26,355 nucleotides of DNA from CAZOIA01 sp964579675 (GCA_964579675.1 CAZOIA010000065.1:1-26355), one strand, 5' to 3'; positions 6,764-15,962 are shown, counted from the first letter of the stretch. Translations and numbers: made by a program. The notes: a model not told the origin generated them from the letters alone.

Positions 6764-8683
6764 ATGTCAAAGATCATCGGCATCGACTTGGGAACCACCA
6801 ACTCGGTCGTGGCGGTCATGGAAGGCGATCAGCCGAAGGTGTTGACCAACGCTCAGGGCTCGCGGCTGACGCCGTCGGTGGTCGGCTTCACCGCCAAGGG
6901 TGAGCAACTGGTCGGCCAGATTGCCCGGCACCAACAGGTCACCAACCCCCAGAATACCGTCTTCTCGATCAAGCGGTTCATGGGCCGGCGCCACAATGAA
7001 GTCCATGACGAAGAGAAGCAGGTTCCCTACAAGGTCGTCGGCGGTGAGGGCGACCTGGTCAAGGTCGAGGTTCGCGGCAAAGAGTACACCCCGCCCGAGG
7101 TATCCGCCATGGTTCTGCGCGACCTCAAGAAGACGGCGGAGGACTACCTGGGCGAGAAGGTGGACCGCGCGGTCATTACCGTGCCCGCCTACTTCAACGA
7201 CTCGCAGCGCCAGGCCACCAAGGACGCCGGCGAAATCGCCGGGCTCAAGGTCGAACGCATCATTAACGAGCCCACCGCTGCGTCGCTTGCCTACGGGCTG
7301 GAAATGAAGGCCAACGAGAAAATCGCCGTCTTCGACCTCGGCGGTGGGACGTTCGATATCTCGATCCTCGACATCGGCGATAACGTCTTCGAAGTGCTCA
7401 GCAGCAACGGCGACGGGCACCTCGGCGGCGATGATTACGACGAGGAACTCATCAATTACGTGGCCGAGGAGTTCCGTAAGAAGGAAGGGATCGACCTGCG
7501 CAAGGACCCGATGGCCCTCCAGCGTCTCAAGGAAGCGTGCGAAAAAGCCAAGTGCGAACTCTCCACCACCCAGGAGACGACGATCAACCTGCCGTTCATC
7601 ACCGCCGATCAGAGCGGGCCCAAGCACCTCCAGGAAACCCTCAGCCGGGCCAAGTTCGAGCAGCTTACCGACCACCTCACCGAGCGAACCCGCCAGCCGG
7701 TGATGGGCGCGCTGTCCGACGCCAAGATCTCGCCCGGCGACATCGACGAGGTCGTGCTCGTGGGCGGGTCAACCCGAGTGCCGGCCGTGCAGAAGCTGGT
7801 CAAGAACATTTTCGCCAAGGAGCCGAACAAGAGCATCAACCCCGACGAGGTCGTCGCCGTCGGCGCCGCCATTCAGGGCGCGGTGCTCGCCGGCGATAAG
7901 GACGACATCGTACTGCTCGACGTGACGCCCCTCTCGCTCGGCGTCGAGACGCTCGGGAGCGTGATGACCAAGCTCATCGAGCGTAACACCACGATCCCGA
8001 CCAGCAAGAAGGAGGTCTTCAGCACTGCCGCCGACAACCAGACCGAGGTGACGATCCACGTGCTGCAGGGCGAGCGTGAGATGGCGGCCGGCAACCGGTC
8101 GCTCGGCCGGTTCAACCTGACCGGGATTCCGCCCGCACCGCGGGGCCTGCCACAGATCGAGGTCACCTTCGACATCGACGCCAACGGCATCCTGAACGTA
8201 TCGGCGAAGGACATGGCCACCAGCAAGGCCCAGTCGATCCGCATCGAGGGCAGCAGCGGCCTGAGCAAGGAAGAGGTCGAGCGGATGCGCCGGGAGGCCG
8301 AGGCGCACGCTGAAGAGGACAAGGCTCGCCGCGAGGTCGTCGATCTCAAGAACCGGGGCGACAACATGATCTACCAGACCGAGAAGACGCTCAAGGAGCA
8401 CGGCGACAAGGTCCCTCCCGACGAGCGGGGCAAGGTCGAGGCTGCCATCAATCAGCTCAAGGAAGCGCTCAAGGGCGACGACAAGGACGCGATCACCAAG
8501 GCCCTCGAGAACGCCGCCACCGCGTCGCAAACCATCGGCAGGATCATGTACGAGGAAGCGGCCAGGAAAGCCGGCGCCCCCGGTGCATCCGCCGACGCCG
8601 CCCAGGCCGAGGAAACCGCCGGTGCCACCTCCGGCACCAAAGACGACGACGTCATCGACGCCGAATTCGAGGAGAAAAGCTAA
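6764..8683 (+). CDS. dnaK: Molecular chaperone DnaK (Hsp70)
   Basis: A 639-aa full-length Hsp70. The N-terminal ATPase begins MSKIIGIDLGTTNS, with phosphate loop 2 at IAVFDLGGGTFDISIL, the NEPTAASLAYG motif and VVLVGGSTRVPAVQ. The interdomain linker is DIVLLDVTPLSLG, followed by the beta substrate-binding domain and a helical lid, ending DDDVIDAEFEEKS as in many bacterial DnaK proteins. GAGGAG at 6751-6756 fixes the start at ATG 6764 and rules out the longer frame from 6647. With DnaJ and GrpE (not in this window) it folds and rescues cytoplasmic proteins. No grpE, dnaJ or hrcA neighbour is present, which is unlike the usual operon. An exact sigma-54 promoter lies upstream. Confidence 0.98.
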   Translation: MSKIIGIDLGTTNSVVAVMEGDQPKVLTNAQGSRLTPSVVGFTAKGEQLVGQIARHQQVTNPQNTVFSIKRFMGRRHNEVHDEEKQVPYKVVGGEGDLVKVEVRGKEYTPPEVSAMVLRDLKKTAEDYLGEKVDRAVITVPAYFNDSQRQATKDAGEIAGLKVERIINEPTAASLAYGLEMKANEKIAVFDLGGGTFDISILDIGDNVFEVLSSNGDGHLGGDDYDEELINYVAEEFRKKEGIDLRKDPMALQRLKEACEKAKCELSTTQETTINLPFITADQSGPKHLQETLSRAKFEQLTDHLTERTRQPVMGALSDAKISPGDIDEVVLVGGSTRVPAVQKLVKNIFAKEPNKSINPDEVVAVGAAIQGAVLAGDKDDIVLLDVTPLSLGVETLGSVMTKLIERNTTIPTSKKEVFSTAADNQTEVTIHVLQGEREMAAGNRSLGRFNLTGIPPAPRGLPQIEVTFDIDANGILNVSAKDMATSKAQSIRIEGSSGLSKEEVERMRREAEAHAEEDKARREVVDLKNRGDNMIYQTEKTLKEHGDKVPPDERGKVEAAINQLKEALKGDDKDAITKALENAATASQTIGRIMYEEAARKAGAPGASADAAQAEETAGATSGTKDDDVIDAEFEEKS

Positions 8684-8684
8684 G

Positions 8685-8708
8685 GCGGACCGCCTTTCCC
8701 CGGTCCGC
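8685..8708. terminator. Perfect 8-bp hairpin just after dnaK
   Basis: GCGGACCG (8685-8692), loop CCTTTCCC, then CGGTCCGC (8701-8708). It starts 2 nt after the dnaK stop. There is no T-run, so it may be a factor-dependent terminator or a 3'-end stabiliser. Confidence 0.55.
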
Positions 8709-8719
8709 ATCCAAAGAGG

Positions 8720-8772
8720 AACCTTGTGGAAGAACATGCGCGCAAAGCGCGCTCATGTCTCGCCGCAAGGTT
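8720..8772. other. Nested 53-nt inverted repeat between dnaK and the ketosynthase operon
   Basis: The outer arms AACCTTG (8720-8726) and CAAGGTT (8766-8772) enclose an inner stem of ACAT plus GCGCGC (8734-8743), loop AAA, then GCGCGC plus ATGT (8747-8758) with a 2-nt bulge. The symmetry means it could fold in transcripts of either converging unit. No Rho-independent T-run is present. Confidence 0.6.
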
Positions 8773-8864
8773 CTAATCAGATCCCGGAGCGCCAGCGACG
8801 GGTTCTTGGCGCGGTCAATCCGCCGAGCTTGCGCGAACGCACGATGCCCCCACGGGCCACCCGA

Positions 8865-10157
8865 TTACGCCAATGCCCCACGAGGCTGACCGCTTGTGAA
8901 CAGTGATGCGGCGTCGTGCCCGGTGAACCCGGTTGACAGCTTGAGGGCCGTGCGAACCGGGCGCTCGACAAACGCCGTCGCCAGCGGCACGGCAAGCTCC
9001 ACCTTGTCCGGGCGGCTGTGCAGTGTGGGCGGGACGCCCCCGCGCTTCATGGCGAGTATCATGCAGATCGTTTCGATGACGCCGCTGGCCGCCAGCATGT
9101 GCCCGACGTGCGGCTTGAAGACGGTGGCCACAGCCGCCCCGGCCTCTCCGCGAAGCGCCTGGGCCAGACACGTCGCTTCATACCCGTCCGAGAGGGACGT
9201 ACTTGCTCCGTGGGGCACGATCAGGTCCAGCTCCTTGGGGGACACCCGCGCCTGTGCCAGCGCGTGGTTGATCACGTCGCGCAGTCTGGCCGACCGCACG
9301 TCGGGGATGGTCTGCTTCCAGCCCTGCTGGGCGAACGCTCCGCCCCGGTACGTCGCATAGACCTCCGCGCCGCGCCGGGCAGCGTGCGATGCGGATTCCA
9401 GGACGATCGCTCCCGCCCCTTCGCCCACGTAGAACCCCGACGAGCCGGCGTCAAAGGGGCGCATCCGGCCATCGCAGGCATACAGACCCAGCCGCCGGAA
9501 CCACTCCATGCGCACGCCGGTATCGAAGGCCTCGCCGCCGGCCACGATGGTGACGTCCGCGAGCCCCAGGCGGATTCGCTGAGCCGCCAACTCGATCGCG
9601 AACGCACCCGAAGCGCACGCGTTATGCACGCTCGTCGAGAAGCCCCGCAGCCCCAGGGCCTTACCTGCCATGTGCACGTACAGGAAGGGCTGCGAGCTGT
9701 AGAAAAAGGGAGCGAGCTGGTCGTACAACCGCGGCGGCGGGTCCGAGGGCATCGGGGCTGAGCACAGCTCGAACAGGCGGCTCACCGTCCGCTCGGAGCC
9801 CGGAGCCTCGAAAACCTGAACCGCACCGATGTTGTTGGCGTCGCGGTCGTAGGTCAGACCGGCATCGTCCAGGGCCAGCTCAATCGCCAGCAACGTATAA
9901 GCGAGATCACGGTAGGATTCGCAGTCCTGCCCCGCCAGGAACTCGATATGGGGTGCGAGCCCGGGCACCTCGCCGGCGGCGGGCATCACGGCCACGGGCA
10001 GATCCGCGGTCTGCGCGATGTCCACCCGCAGGGCCCGGCTCTGGACGTTCGACCGCCCTGCCGCCAGCGACGCCCACAAGGCATCATTGCCCACCCCGAT
10101 CGAGGTGACCGGTCCCAGGCCGGTGACAACCACACCGCTGACATAAGAGCTCGCCAT
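8865..10157 (-). CDS. Beta-ketoacyl-ACP synthase-like protein (second KS of the operon)
   Basis: A 430-aa thiolase-fold condensing enzyme. The N-terminus VVVTGLGPVTSIG is the usual FabF-type start. The active-site Cys is C181 in HNACASGAFA, the first His is H316 in VPHGASTS (HGTGT in most homologues) and the second is H353 in FKPHVGHMLAASG, with K348. The triad is therefore present, unlike the chain-length factor of classical type II PKS pairs, where the Cys is lost. A long insert after residue 110 (about 60 residues rich in Pro) departs from housekeeping FabF. It starts 6 nt after the preceding ketosynthase stops, so the two are in one operon and may form a heterodimer. Confidence 0.88.
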   Translation of the reverse strand: MASSYVSGVVVTGLGPVTSIGVGNDALWASLAAGRSNVQSRALRVDIAQTADLPVAVMPAAGEVPGLAPHIEFLAGQDCESYRDLAYTLLAIELALDDAGLTYDRDANNIGAVQVFEAPGSERTVSRLFELCSAPMPSDPPPRLYDQLAPFFYSSQPFLYVHMAGKALGLRGFSTSVHNACASGAFAIELAAQRIRLGLADVTIVAGGEAFDTGVRMEWFRRLGLYACDGRMRPFDAGSSGFYVGEGAGAIVLESASHAARRGAEVYATYRGGAFAQQGWKQTIPDVRSARLRDVINHALAQARVSPKELDLIVPHGASTSLSDGYEATCLAQALRGEAGAAVATVFKPHVGHMLAASGVIETICMILAMKRGGVPPTLHSRPDKVELAVPLATAFVERPVRTALKLSTGFTGHDAASLFTSGQPRGALA

Positions 10158-10163
10158 CGGTTC

Positions 10164-11348
10164 TCAGGCCGCCGAGAGAACAACGCTGCTGTTATACCCG
10201 CCGAAGCCCGCGGAGTTGTTGAGCACGCAACGTACCCGGGCCGGCCGCGACGCCCCCCGGACGGCGTCCAGCTCGCAAGGTTGAAGCACATTAGTCAGAT
10301 GCCATGTGGGAATCAACGTCTGATGTTCCAGGGTCAGCACGCAGCAGGCCGCCTCCATGGCTGCTGCCGCGCCCATCGTGTGTCCAGTGAGCGCCTTGAT
10401 CGAACTGAAGCTCACCCCGCCCGGGAAGCAGCGCTGCATGACTTGAACCTCGATGGCATCGTTCTGGAGCGTTCCCGTGCCGTGCGCGCAGAGGTAGTCG
10501 ATATCGCCCGGGGCAAGGCCGGCCTCTCGCAGGGCGCTCGTGGTAGCCCGAGTGAGCCCGTCACCGTTGGGCTCGGGCCGGGTGGGATGGTAGTTTTCGC
10601 AGGCCAACCCGCAACCGAGGATGCGGGCCCGGATCGGTGCCCCGCGGGCCCGGGCGTGCGACTCGCGTTCGAGCACGAACGTGGCCGCCCCTTCCCCCAC
10701 CAGCAGCCCGTCGCGCTGCTCATCAAAAGGCCGACACACCTCTGCCGCCATTATCCGAAGCCTGAGAAACCCGATGAACGCCAATCGGCTGAAACCGTCC
10801 GAACCCCCGGCCAGAGCCACATCGCACCGGTCTTCCAGCAGGAGGCGGCGGGCCATCGTGATGGCCATGTTGCCCGCCGCGCACGCCCCGTAGAGGTCTA
10901 CGCAGGGACCGCTGAAACCCAGGTCGCCCTGGACGTTGCCGGCGATCGACCCGGGCCGGCCGCCAATGATTCGCTGCATATGGTCGGGCGAGAGCCATTC
11001 CGCCTCCGGGGCATCCAGGCGCTCCTCAATGAACTCGGTCTCCCCCATCGTCGTGCCCACGACGACGCAAGAGCGGTTCCCTTCTACCTCTGCGGGCACA
11101 ATCCCGGCCGACGCCACCGCTTGACGCGATGCCGCCACCGCCAGTCGCGACGCCCGGCCCATCGAACGACCGGCATCGACGGGTTCGCGTACCTGACACG
11201 CGATCCGCCGGGGCAGGTCCGTGGTGTCCAGGCAGTCCACCGGCGAGGCACCGGACCGGCCCTCCCGCAGCGAATCCCAGAAACGCTGCTCGCCGCAACC
11301 GATCGGCGAGACAATTCCCAGCCCGGTAATAACCACGTCGTCCGCCAT
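10164..11348 (-). CDS. Beta-ketoacyl-ACP synthase II-like (FabF family), first KS of the operon
   Basis: A 394-aa condensing enzyme starting MADDVVITGLGIVSPIG. The catalytic residues are C156 in DLYGACAAGN, H289 in CAHGTGT, and K318 plus H323 in SSIKALTGHTMGAAAAMEA. All are intact, so decarboxylative condensation of malonyl-ACP with an acyl chain is expected. It is shorter than the second ketosynthase and closer to canonical FabF. It lies 74 nt downstream of the acyl carrier protein and 6 nt upstream of the second ketosynthase. The context (dedicated ACP, DUF1702, exporter) argues for a specialised fatty-acid or polyketide product rather than primary fatty-acid synthesis. Confidence 0.9.
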   Translation of the reverse strand: MADDVVITGLGIVSPIGCGEQRFWDSLREGRSGASPVDCLDTTDLPRRIACQVREPVDAGRSMGRASRLAVAASRQAVASAGIVPAEVEGNRSCVVVGTTMGETEFIEERLDAPEAEWLSPDHMQRIIGGRPGSIAGNVQGDLGFSGPCVDLYGACAAGNMAITMARRLLLEDRCDVALAGGSDGFSRLAFIGFLRLRIMAAEVCRPFDEQRDGLLVGEGAATFVLERESHARARGAPIRARILGCGLACENYHPTRPEPNGDGLTRATTSALREAGLAPGDIDYLCAHGTGTLQNDAIEVQVMQRCFPGGVSFSSIKALTGHTMGAAAAMEAACCVLTLEHQTLIPTWHLTNVLQPCELDAVRGASRPARVRCVLNNSAGFGGYNSSVVLSAA

Positions 11349-11422
11349 ATCGTTCTACCAGCATCTGGTCCGCGGACCGGTGAAAGCGAATGGCCCGCGT
11401 TTTCGGACGTGGGTTCTCGATC

Positions 11423-11671
11423 TCACGCCGCCGCCAGCCGCTCCCGCATCATCTCGAATATGTCATTCAGGCAGGTCACCCGTTGAATGACATCCTCGGG
11501 CAGCTCCTGACGAATGATCGACTCGATCGTGGCCAGCATGTGCACCGCGTCGAGCGAATCGAGCCCGATCTCCGAAAACGGCTTGTCCAGCTCGATTTCC
11601 TCGACTTCAACGCGAAGGGTCTGGGCCAACCACTCGAGGATTTCCGTTTTCGCCGCTTCAAAACTCGTCAT
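11423..11671 (-). CDS. Acyl carrier protein
   Basis: An 82-aa acidic helical protein. The motif IGLDSLDAVHML holds the phosphopantetheine attachment Ser (S39). Helix I (AAKTEILEWLAQTLRV) and helices III-IV match the carrier fold, and the C-terminus is basic (MMRERLAAA). The ribosome-binding site GGGGAGGAG lies 8 nt before ATG 11671, while the DUF1702 stop is only 4 nt upstream, so the signal sits inside the 3' end of DUF1702 and translation is probably coupled. It would carry the growing chain for the two adjacent ketosynthases. No phosphopantetheinyl transferase is seen in the window. Confidence 0.92.
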   Translation of the reverse strand: MTSFEAAKTEILEWLAQTLRVEVEEIELDKPFSEIGLDSLDAVHMLATIESIIRQELPEDVIQRVTCLNDIFEMMRERLAAA

Positions 11672-11675
11672 CTTC

Positions 11676-12764
11676 CTATCTCCTCCCCTGAGTTGACGCC
11701 GGTTCACGACCGAGGGTCTCCGGTACTGAGGAAACGACACCGGCAAGCGGATACGGGATGTGGCTTGCCATCCACCGGGTAACCAGGCCGCGCCAACGGC
11801 GATACCCGTCTTCCTCTCGCTCCGATCGGACCTGGCGTTCCGCCCGGTCGCATTCGCGAATTGCCGAGACGATCGCCTCCTGCACGCCCGCGCCGCAACG
11901 GGCGACGTCCCGCGCGAACTGATCCGGATCGTTGCTGGACCGCGCCTTGAGCCCGAAGCACATCCCGAGATGGAAATGGTCATGCCACTCGTCCGGCAGC
12001 TTCATGCCCAACTCCTGCGCGATCTCCAGACGGTCGGGATAAACGAATACCGCCCCCAGCCCCAAGCCAGCCGCCCCGTCGCAGGCATGGGCGCCCAGCC
12101 TGCCAATATGCTCGATCAGGGCGTCGTGGTCACCCATGAACAGGAACCAGAATGACCGCCCCACACCTTGATAAGCAGCGTTCCTCGCATAGCCCTCAAG
12201 CGAATCGAGCCGCCCCAAGCAGCCCGGATCTTTCAGGTAATCGAAGAACCCGTGCTTGAAGCCGTAACCATCATAACACAAATACCCGTAAACCGGATCA
12301 AGACCTTCAACCATGCCCGTCAACCGTTGCGGGTCGTGGCCGCGCATGCCCGAGAAGAAGCCCAGCCCCACGTAATACAGGTACCGAAACTCGGGCCGGG
12401 GCCGGACGATCTGTTCCTCGAACACCGCCGGGCGGTAGCGGCCAAGACGCCGGAGGGTGTGCCCCATGGCCGCACCTTCGTGGGCGAACGGGCAGTACAC
12501 CGCGGGCAACGAATCACAGTAGCGCACCCATCCCGAAGCCGACGGCCGGCAGATCATCGCGTTGAACCCGCCGGAGAAGCTCTCCAGGATCCCGTTGACT
12601 CGCTCGACATCCGGCGGCGACTTGACCACGAACCCCAGCCGTTCAATGGTCATCCTGCCGCGACGGATCGCGAACACCGCAAACGCCAGCCGCCACCAGC
12701 CGGTGGCAAACGCCAGGATCGCTGCCAGGGCCAAGGCCAACGCGATGTACGCCACGTGTTCCAT
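11676..12764 (-). CDS. DUF1702 (UnbL-like) family protein
   Basis: About 362 aa. One N-terminal membrane helix (residues 5-25) is followed by a soluble region with the hallmarks of DUF1702: FAHEGAAMGHTL, a GLGFFSGM segment, YDGYGFKHGFF, then YQGVGRSFWFLF and a GLGAVFVYPD stretch. Members of this family are known as unbL genes from enediyne polyketide clusters, where their function is not established. Here it is the first gene of an operon with an acyl carrier protein and two ketosynthases. ATG 12764 is preferred (GGATGG about 8 nt upstream); a longer form from 12797 is possible. Family assignment is from motif memory, not a search. Confidence 0.75.
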   Translation of the reverse strand: MEHVAYIALALALAAILAFATGWWRLAFAVFAIRRGRMTIERLGFVVKSPPDVERVNGILESFSGGFNAMICRPSASGWVRYCDSLPAVYCPFAHEGAAMGHTLRRLGRYRPAVFEEQIVRPRPEFRYLYYVGLGFFSGMRGHDPQRLTGMVEGLDPVYGYLCYDGYGFKHGFFDYLKDPGCLGRLDSLEGYARNAAYQGVGRSFWFLFMGDHDALIEHIGRLGAHACDGAAGLGLGAVFVYPDRLEIAQELGMKLPDEWHDHFHLGMCFGLKARSSNDPDQFARDVARCGAGVQEAIVSAIRECDRAERQVRSEREEDGYRRWRGLVTRWMASHIPYPLAGVVSSVPETLGREPASTQGRR

Positions 12765-13091
12765 GCACTCAGTCCATCCGCATCCATCTGGGCACAACTC
12801 GAGGCCATGCCGTCCGTTGCGAAAAGACCAGAAGCCGTATTCTCCGGCCGCAACAAGCGTTGCCCATGCGGTTCAGACGCGACATCACGCGGGCCCGGTA
12901 CGAACCACCGACCGGACCGATCGATTTGGCCCTCCAGCGCTCTCCAGTGGTAGTATACCCGCTCGGATGCAGAGAAACCAGCCTGATGAATCCCCTCCCA
13001 ACCGGACCCGGGTGTTGCCCTGTCCGCGTTGGCGACATAGCATCCAGCGGTTGCGTTAATCATCCGGCTTCACCCTTCTGTGCTGGCAGGG
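12765..13091. promoter_or_regulatory. Divergent intergenic region between DUF1702 operon and MMPL exporter
   Basis: There are 327 bp without a supported gene, so promoters for both units should lie here. The inverted repeat GCAAC-AAGC-GTTGC (12850-12863) is a possible operator. A weak -10-like TAGTAT occurs near 12952 towards the exporter, with no convincing -35. No sigma-54 core is present. Confidence 0.4.
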
Positions 13092-15962
13092 ATGCAGTTG
13101 GCCTGGCTGTATCGCTATTCGATCCGGAACCCCAGGCGCGTCGTGGTGACCGCGGTGCTGCTGACGTTGGCGATCGCCCCGGGCGCTGGCCGTCTCAAGC
13201 TGCGGACCGATGGCCACGCCCTGGTGCCCGGCGATGCCCCGGAAGTCCTCTACGACGAGTCGATCCGCGAGAAGTTCGACAACCAGGACCCGATCGTGGT
13301 ACTCATCAAGTCGGATGACGCCCACGGCATCTTCAACGTCCACACCTTGAGGCTGGTTGAGGATTTGACCACCGCCTTTCAGCAAGTAGATGGTGTGCGA
13401 CCATCGAACGTCCTCAGCCTGGCGACGGAGGGCGGGGACCGGGTGATCCCAGGGACACTCCGATTCCGGAGGTTCCTGGAACCTTTTCCCACGACGCGGG
13501 AGGAGCTGGACCGGCTCCGCCGCGACCTGCAAGCCATCGAGCTGTATACCGGTACGCTCGTCTCGTACGACGAGCAAGCCACCGCGATCTTCTTCGGGGT
13601 GCCCGCCGGGACCGACCGGACCGGGATCTACCGCCGAATCCAGGAGATCATCCGCTCGATTGCCAAGGCAGCCTGCCGGTGGTCCGGAAGCGATGGCCGG
13701 CAACTACATACCGCGACCCAAGAGGAAGCCGGGGATACACCCGAGCCGCCCGTTCGCCGTAGCGAACTGCCGGAGGAAATCCACGTCATCGGCGCGCCGG
13801 TGGCCGAAGCGCTGCTGGGGACCCACATCCTGGAGGATCTGGGCGTGCCGTCGGCGCTGATGGGTCACCGGCTGGGCCGAGACGATCGCGGCCAAACCGC
13901 GCCCTGGCCGGGGAGCCTCTATGAGCTGCGCTTGTTGATCGGCCGGCACATCGGCCTGGTGCCGATCGCGATTGCGGTGATGGCGATCGTATTCCTGGTC
14001 AGCTTCCGCAGTCTTACCGCCACGCTCTTGCCCCTGAGCGAGGTCGCAGCGTGCCTGATCGTCGTATTCGGGCTGATGGGCTGGTTCGACGTCCCGGTCT
14101 ACCTGACGATTGCCGTGCTCCCGGTCATCCTGACCGCGGTCGGCGTCGCGGACGAGATCCACATCTTCAGCCGGTACGCGCAATGCCTCCGCGAGAAGCC
14201 CGAACAGGATCACGTTGACGCGGTCACGACCACCATGGCGGAGATGTGCTCGCCCGTGGTCAAGACCTCGGTCACCACCTCCGTCGGGTTCCTTTCCTTC
14301 GCCCTGTCGCCAATCGGCCCAGTACGCGCTTTCGGCGTGTTCACCTCGGTGGGGATCATCTTCTGCATGCTCTGGTCGCTGACGGTGATACCTGCGTTGC
14401 TGGTGTTGACCCGTCCGCGTGGGCTCGTGGCTGGTCGCCGGAAAGACGCCGACGGCGAGCCGGATGCCCGGGCGCCGGTCTTCGAGCGGTTGGGCGCCGG
14501 CGTGCTCCGGTGGCGGTACGTTGCCCTGGTCATCGGGATTATCCTCACCGCAACCACGCCACTGGGGCTGCGCCAGATCGCGGTTCAGGACAGTTGGATT
14601 GACGGATTCGCCCCGGACAGCGAGTTCTACCGGACCACCCAGACGTTCAATCAGCAGTTCCTGGGCACGCATATCCTTCTTGTTTGCGTGGACACCGGCA
14701 GTGAAGTGCTGACCGGGGAGTTGGAGGCCGGAGATCTCGGCCACCACCACGTGTCGCTGCCGGGGGACCTGGTGAGCGATCCTGAGGCGCTGGTTGGCCA
14801 GTACATTCGCATCCGTCGCCCGGGAAGCCCGGCCGTCGAGGATCTGCCGTCCCCCAGGCGCCGAGGCCGAACCGCGTGGAACTCCCGGATTGAAACCGCG
14901 ATCCGCCAGGGTGAACACATTGTGGCGACCGTGCCCCGGCGCGCCGCGCCGCCGAAACTCACGCTAGGCCTGAGGGACGATGACGCCGTTGTCCAGTACG
15001 AGCTCGAGTTCCGACGACTCACCTGGCCGGAGACTTTGAAGCGGATCGCCGGCCTCGAGGAATTCATCGAGTCCCTCCGCCAGTATACGGTGGGCGGCGT
15101 CATCGGCCCCGCCGCTTACGTAAAGACGACAAACTTCATGACCCGGGCCCGGGCGGAAAAACACCGACGCATACCCGACGACTCCTTGAGGGTCCAACAG
15201 GTCTGGAGCCGGTACGTCCTGGCCCGCGGAGAAGAGCGCCTCCGTCAGGTGGTGGACGAGGACTACGCCCAGGCGCTGGTGACCGTCTACATGACCAACG
15301 CAAACTTCATGGACACGGCCAGGTTGATGGAGGCAATTTGTGACTACGAGCGTGAGCACCTGGCCCCGCACAGCATCTCCCTCCAATTCGCGGGCGACGT
15401 GGCCGTGAGTCAAACCCTAATCGATGCCATCGTCACCACGCAGACCCGCTCGCTTTTGATCTCCCTGGTGGGGATCCTTGCCGTAACCGCGGCGCTGGGC
15501 CGGTCCGTGAAGTGGGGCGTGTATTGTGTTCTTCCGTGCGCACTGGCGGTGTTGGTCAATTTCGCGGTGATGGGGATGATCGGGATGCCGCTCGGGGTGG
15601 CCACCTCCATGTTTGCCGGGATGACGCTCGGCATCGGGGTTGATTACGCCATCCACCTGATGGAGCGTTACCGGCTTGCCCGCTTGCGAGGGGCGGCGTT
15701 GGAAGCGGCGTTGCTCGACGCGGTGACCGTCACCGGCCCCGCGGTCGTCATCGACGCCCTGGCGGTGGGTCTGGGATTCGGCATCATGACGCTGTCGCAG
15801 GTACCGGCGAATGCCCGGCTGGGCGGCCTGGTCGTGCTGAGCATCGCGGGTTGCCTGGTAGCGACGTTACTGCTGCTGCCGGCCCTGATACGTCTCTGGC
15901 CCCCGCGGGTGTTGACCCAACCGGTGGGGCATCAGGACCCGCCCGAACCACCGGCCGTCTGA
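13092..15962 (+). CDS. MMPL/RND superfamily exporter
   Basis: A 956-aa two-fold repeat RND protein. Helix 1 (residues 17-33) is followed by a large extracytoplasmic domain, then a five-helix bundle (GLVPIAIAVMAIVFLVSF to SLTVIPALLVL) with GVADEIHIFSRY. A second copy begins YVALVIGIILTATTPLGL, followed by another large loop and a final bundle with GIGVDYAIHLMERY. These GxGxDYxIH signatures are typical of MMPL/HpnN-like exporters, which move lipids, hopanoids or polyketide lipids across the inner membrane using the proton gradient. ATG 13092 is favoured over GTG 13080; neither has a well-spaced ribosome-binding site. It is divergent from the KS/ACP/DUF1702 operon, whose product it plausibly exports. 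No membrane-fusion partner is nearby. Confidence 0.88.
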   Translation: MQLAWLYRYSIRNPRRVVVTAVLLTLAIAPGAGRLKLRTDGHALVPGDAPEVLYDESIREKFDNQDPIVVLIKSDDAHGIFNVHTLRLVEDLTTAFQQVDGVRPSNVLSLATEGGDRVIPGTLRFRRFLEPFPTTREELDRLRRDLQAIELYTGTLVSYDEQATAIFFGVPAGTDRTGIYRRIQEIIRSIAKAACRWSGSDGRQLHTATQEEAGDTPEPPVRRSELPEEIHVIGAPVAEALLGTHILEDLGVPSALMGHRLGRDDRGQTAPWPGSLYELRLLIGRHIGLVPIAIAVMAIVFLVSFRSLTATLLPLSEVAACLIVVFGLMGWFDVPVYLTIAVLPVILTAVGVADEIHIFSRYAQCLREKPEQDHVDAVTTTMAEMCSPVVKTSVTTSVGFLSFALSPIGPVRAFGVFTSVGIIFCMLWSLTVIPALLVLTRPRGLVAGRRKDADGEPDARAPVFERLGAGVLRWRYVALVIGIILTATTPLGLRQIAVQDSWIDGFAPDSEFYRTTQTFNQQFLGTHILLVCVDTGSEVLTGELEAGDLGHHHVSLPGDLVSDPEALVGQYIRIRRPGSPAVEDLPSPRRRGRTAWNSRIETAIRQGEHIVATVPRRAAPPKLTLGLRDDDAVVQYELEFRRLTWPETLKRIAGLEEFIESLRQYTVGGVIGPAAYVKTTNFMTRARAEKHRRIPDDSLRVQQVWSRYVLARGEERLRQVVDEDYAQALVTVYMTNANFMDTARLMEAICDYEREHLAPHSISLQFAGDVAVSQTLIDAIVTTQTRSLLISLVGILAVTAALGRSVKWGVYCVLPCALAVLVNFAVMGMIGMPLGVATSMFAGMTLGIGVDYAIHLMERYRLARLRGAALEAALLDAVTVTGPAVVIDALAVGLGFGIMTLSQVPANARLGGLVVLSIAGCLVATLLLLPALIRLWPPRVLTQPVGHQDPPEPPAV

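Noticed and set aside
9948..11486. Long plus-strand frame of about 510 codons opposite the ketosynthases
   Set aside because: It is antisense to two well-conserved enzymes, has low-complexity Arg/Pro/His-rich composition and no family features; it is a high-GC shadow.
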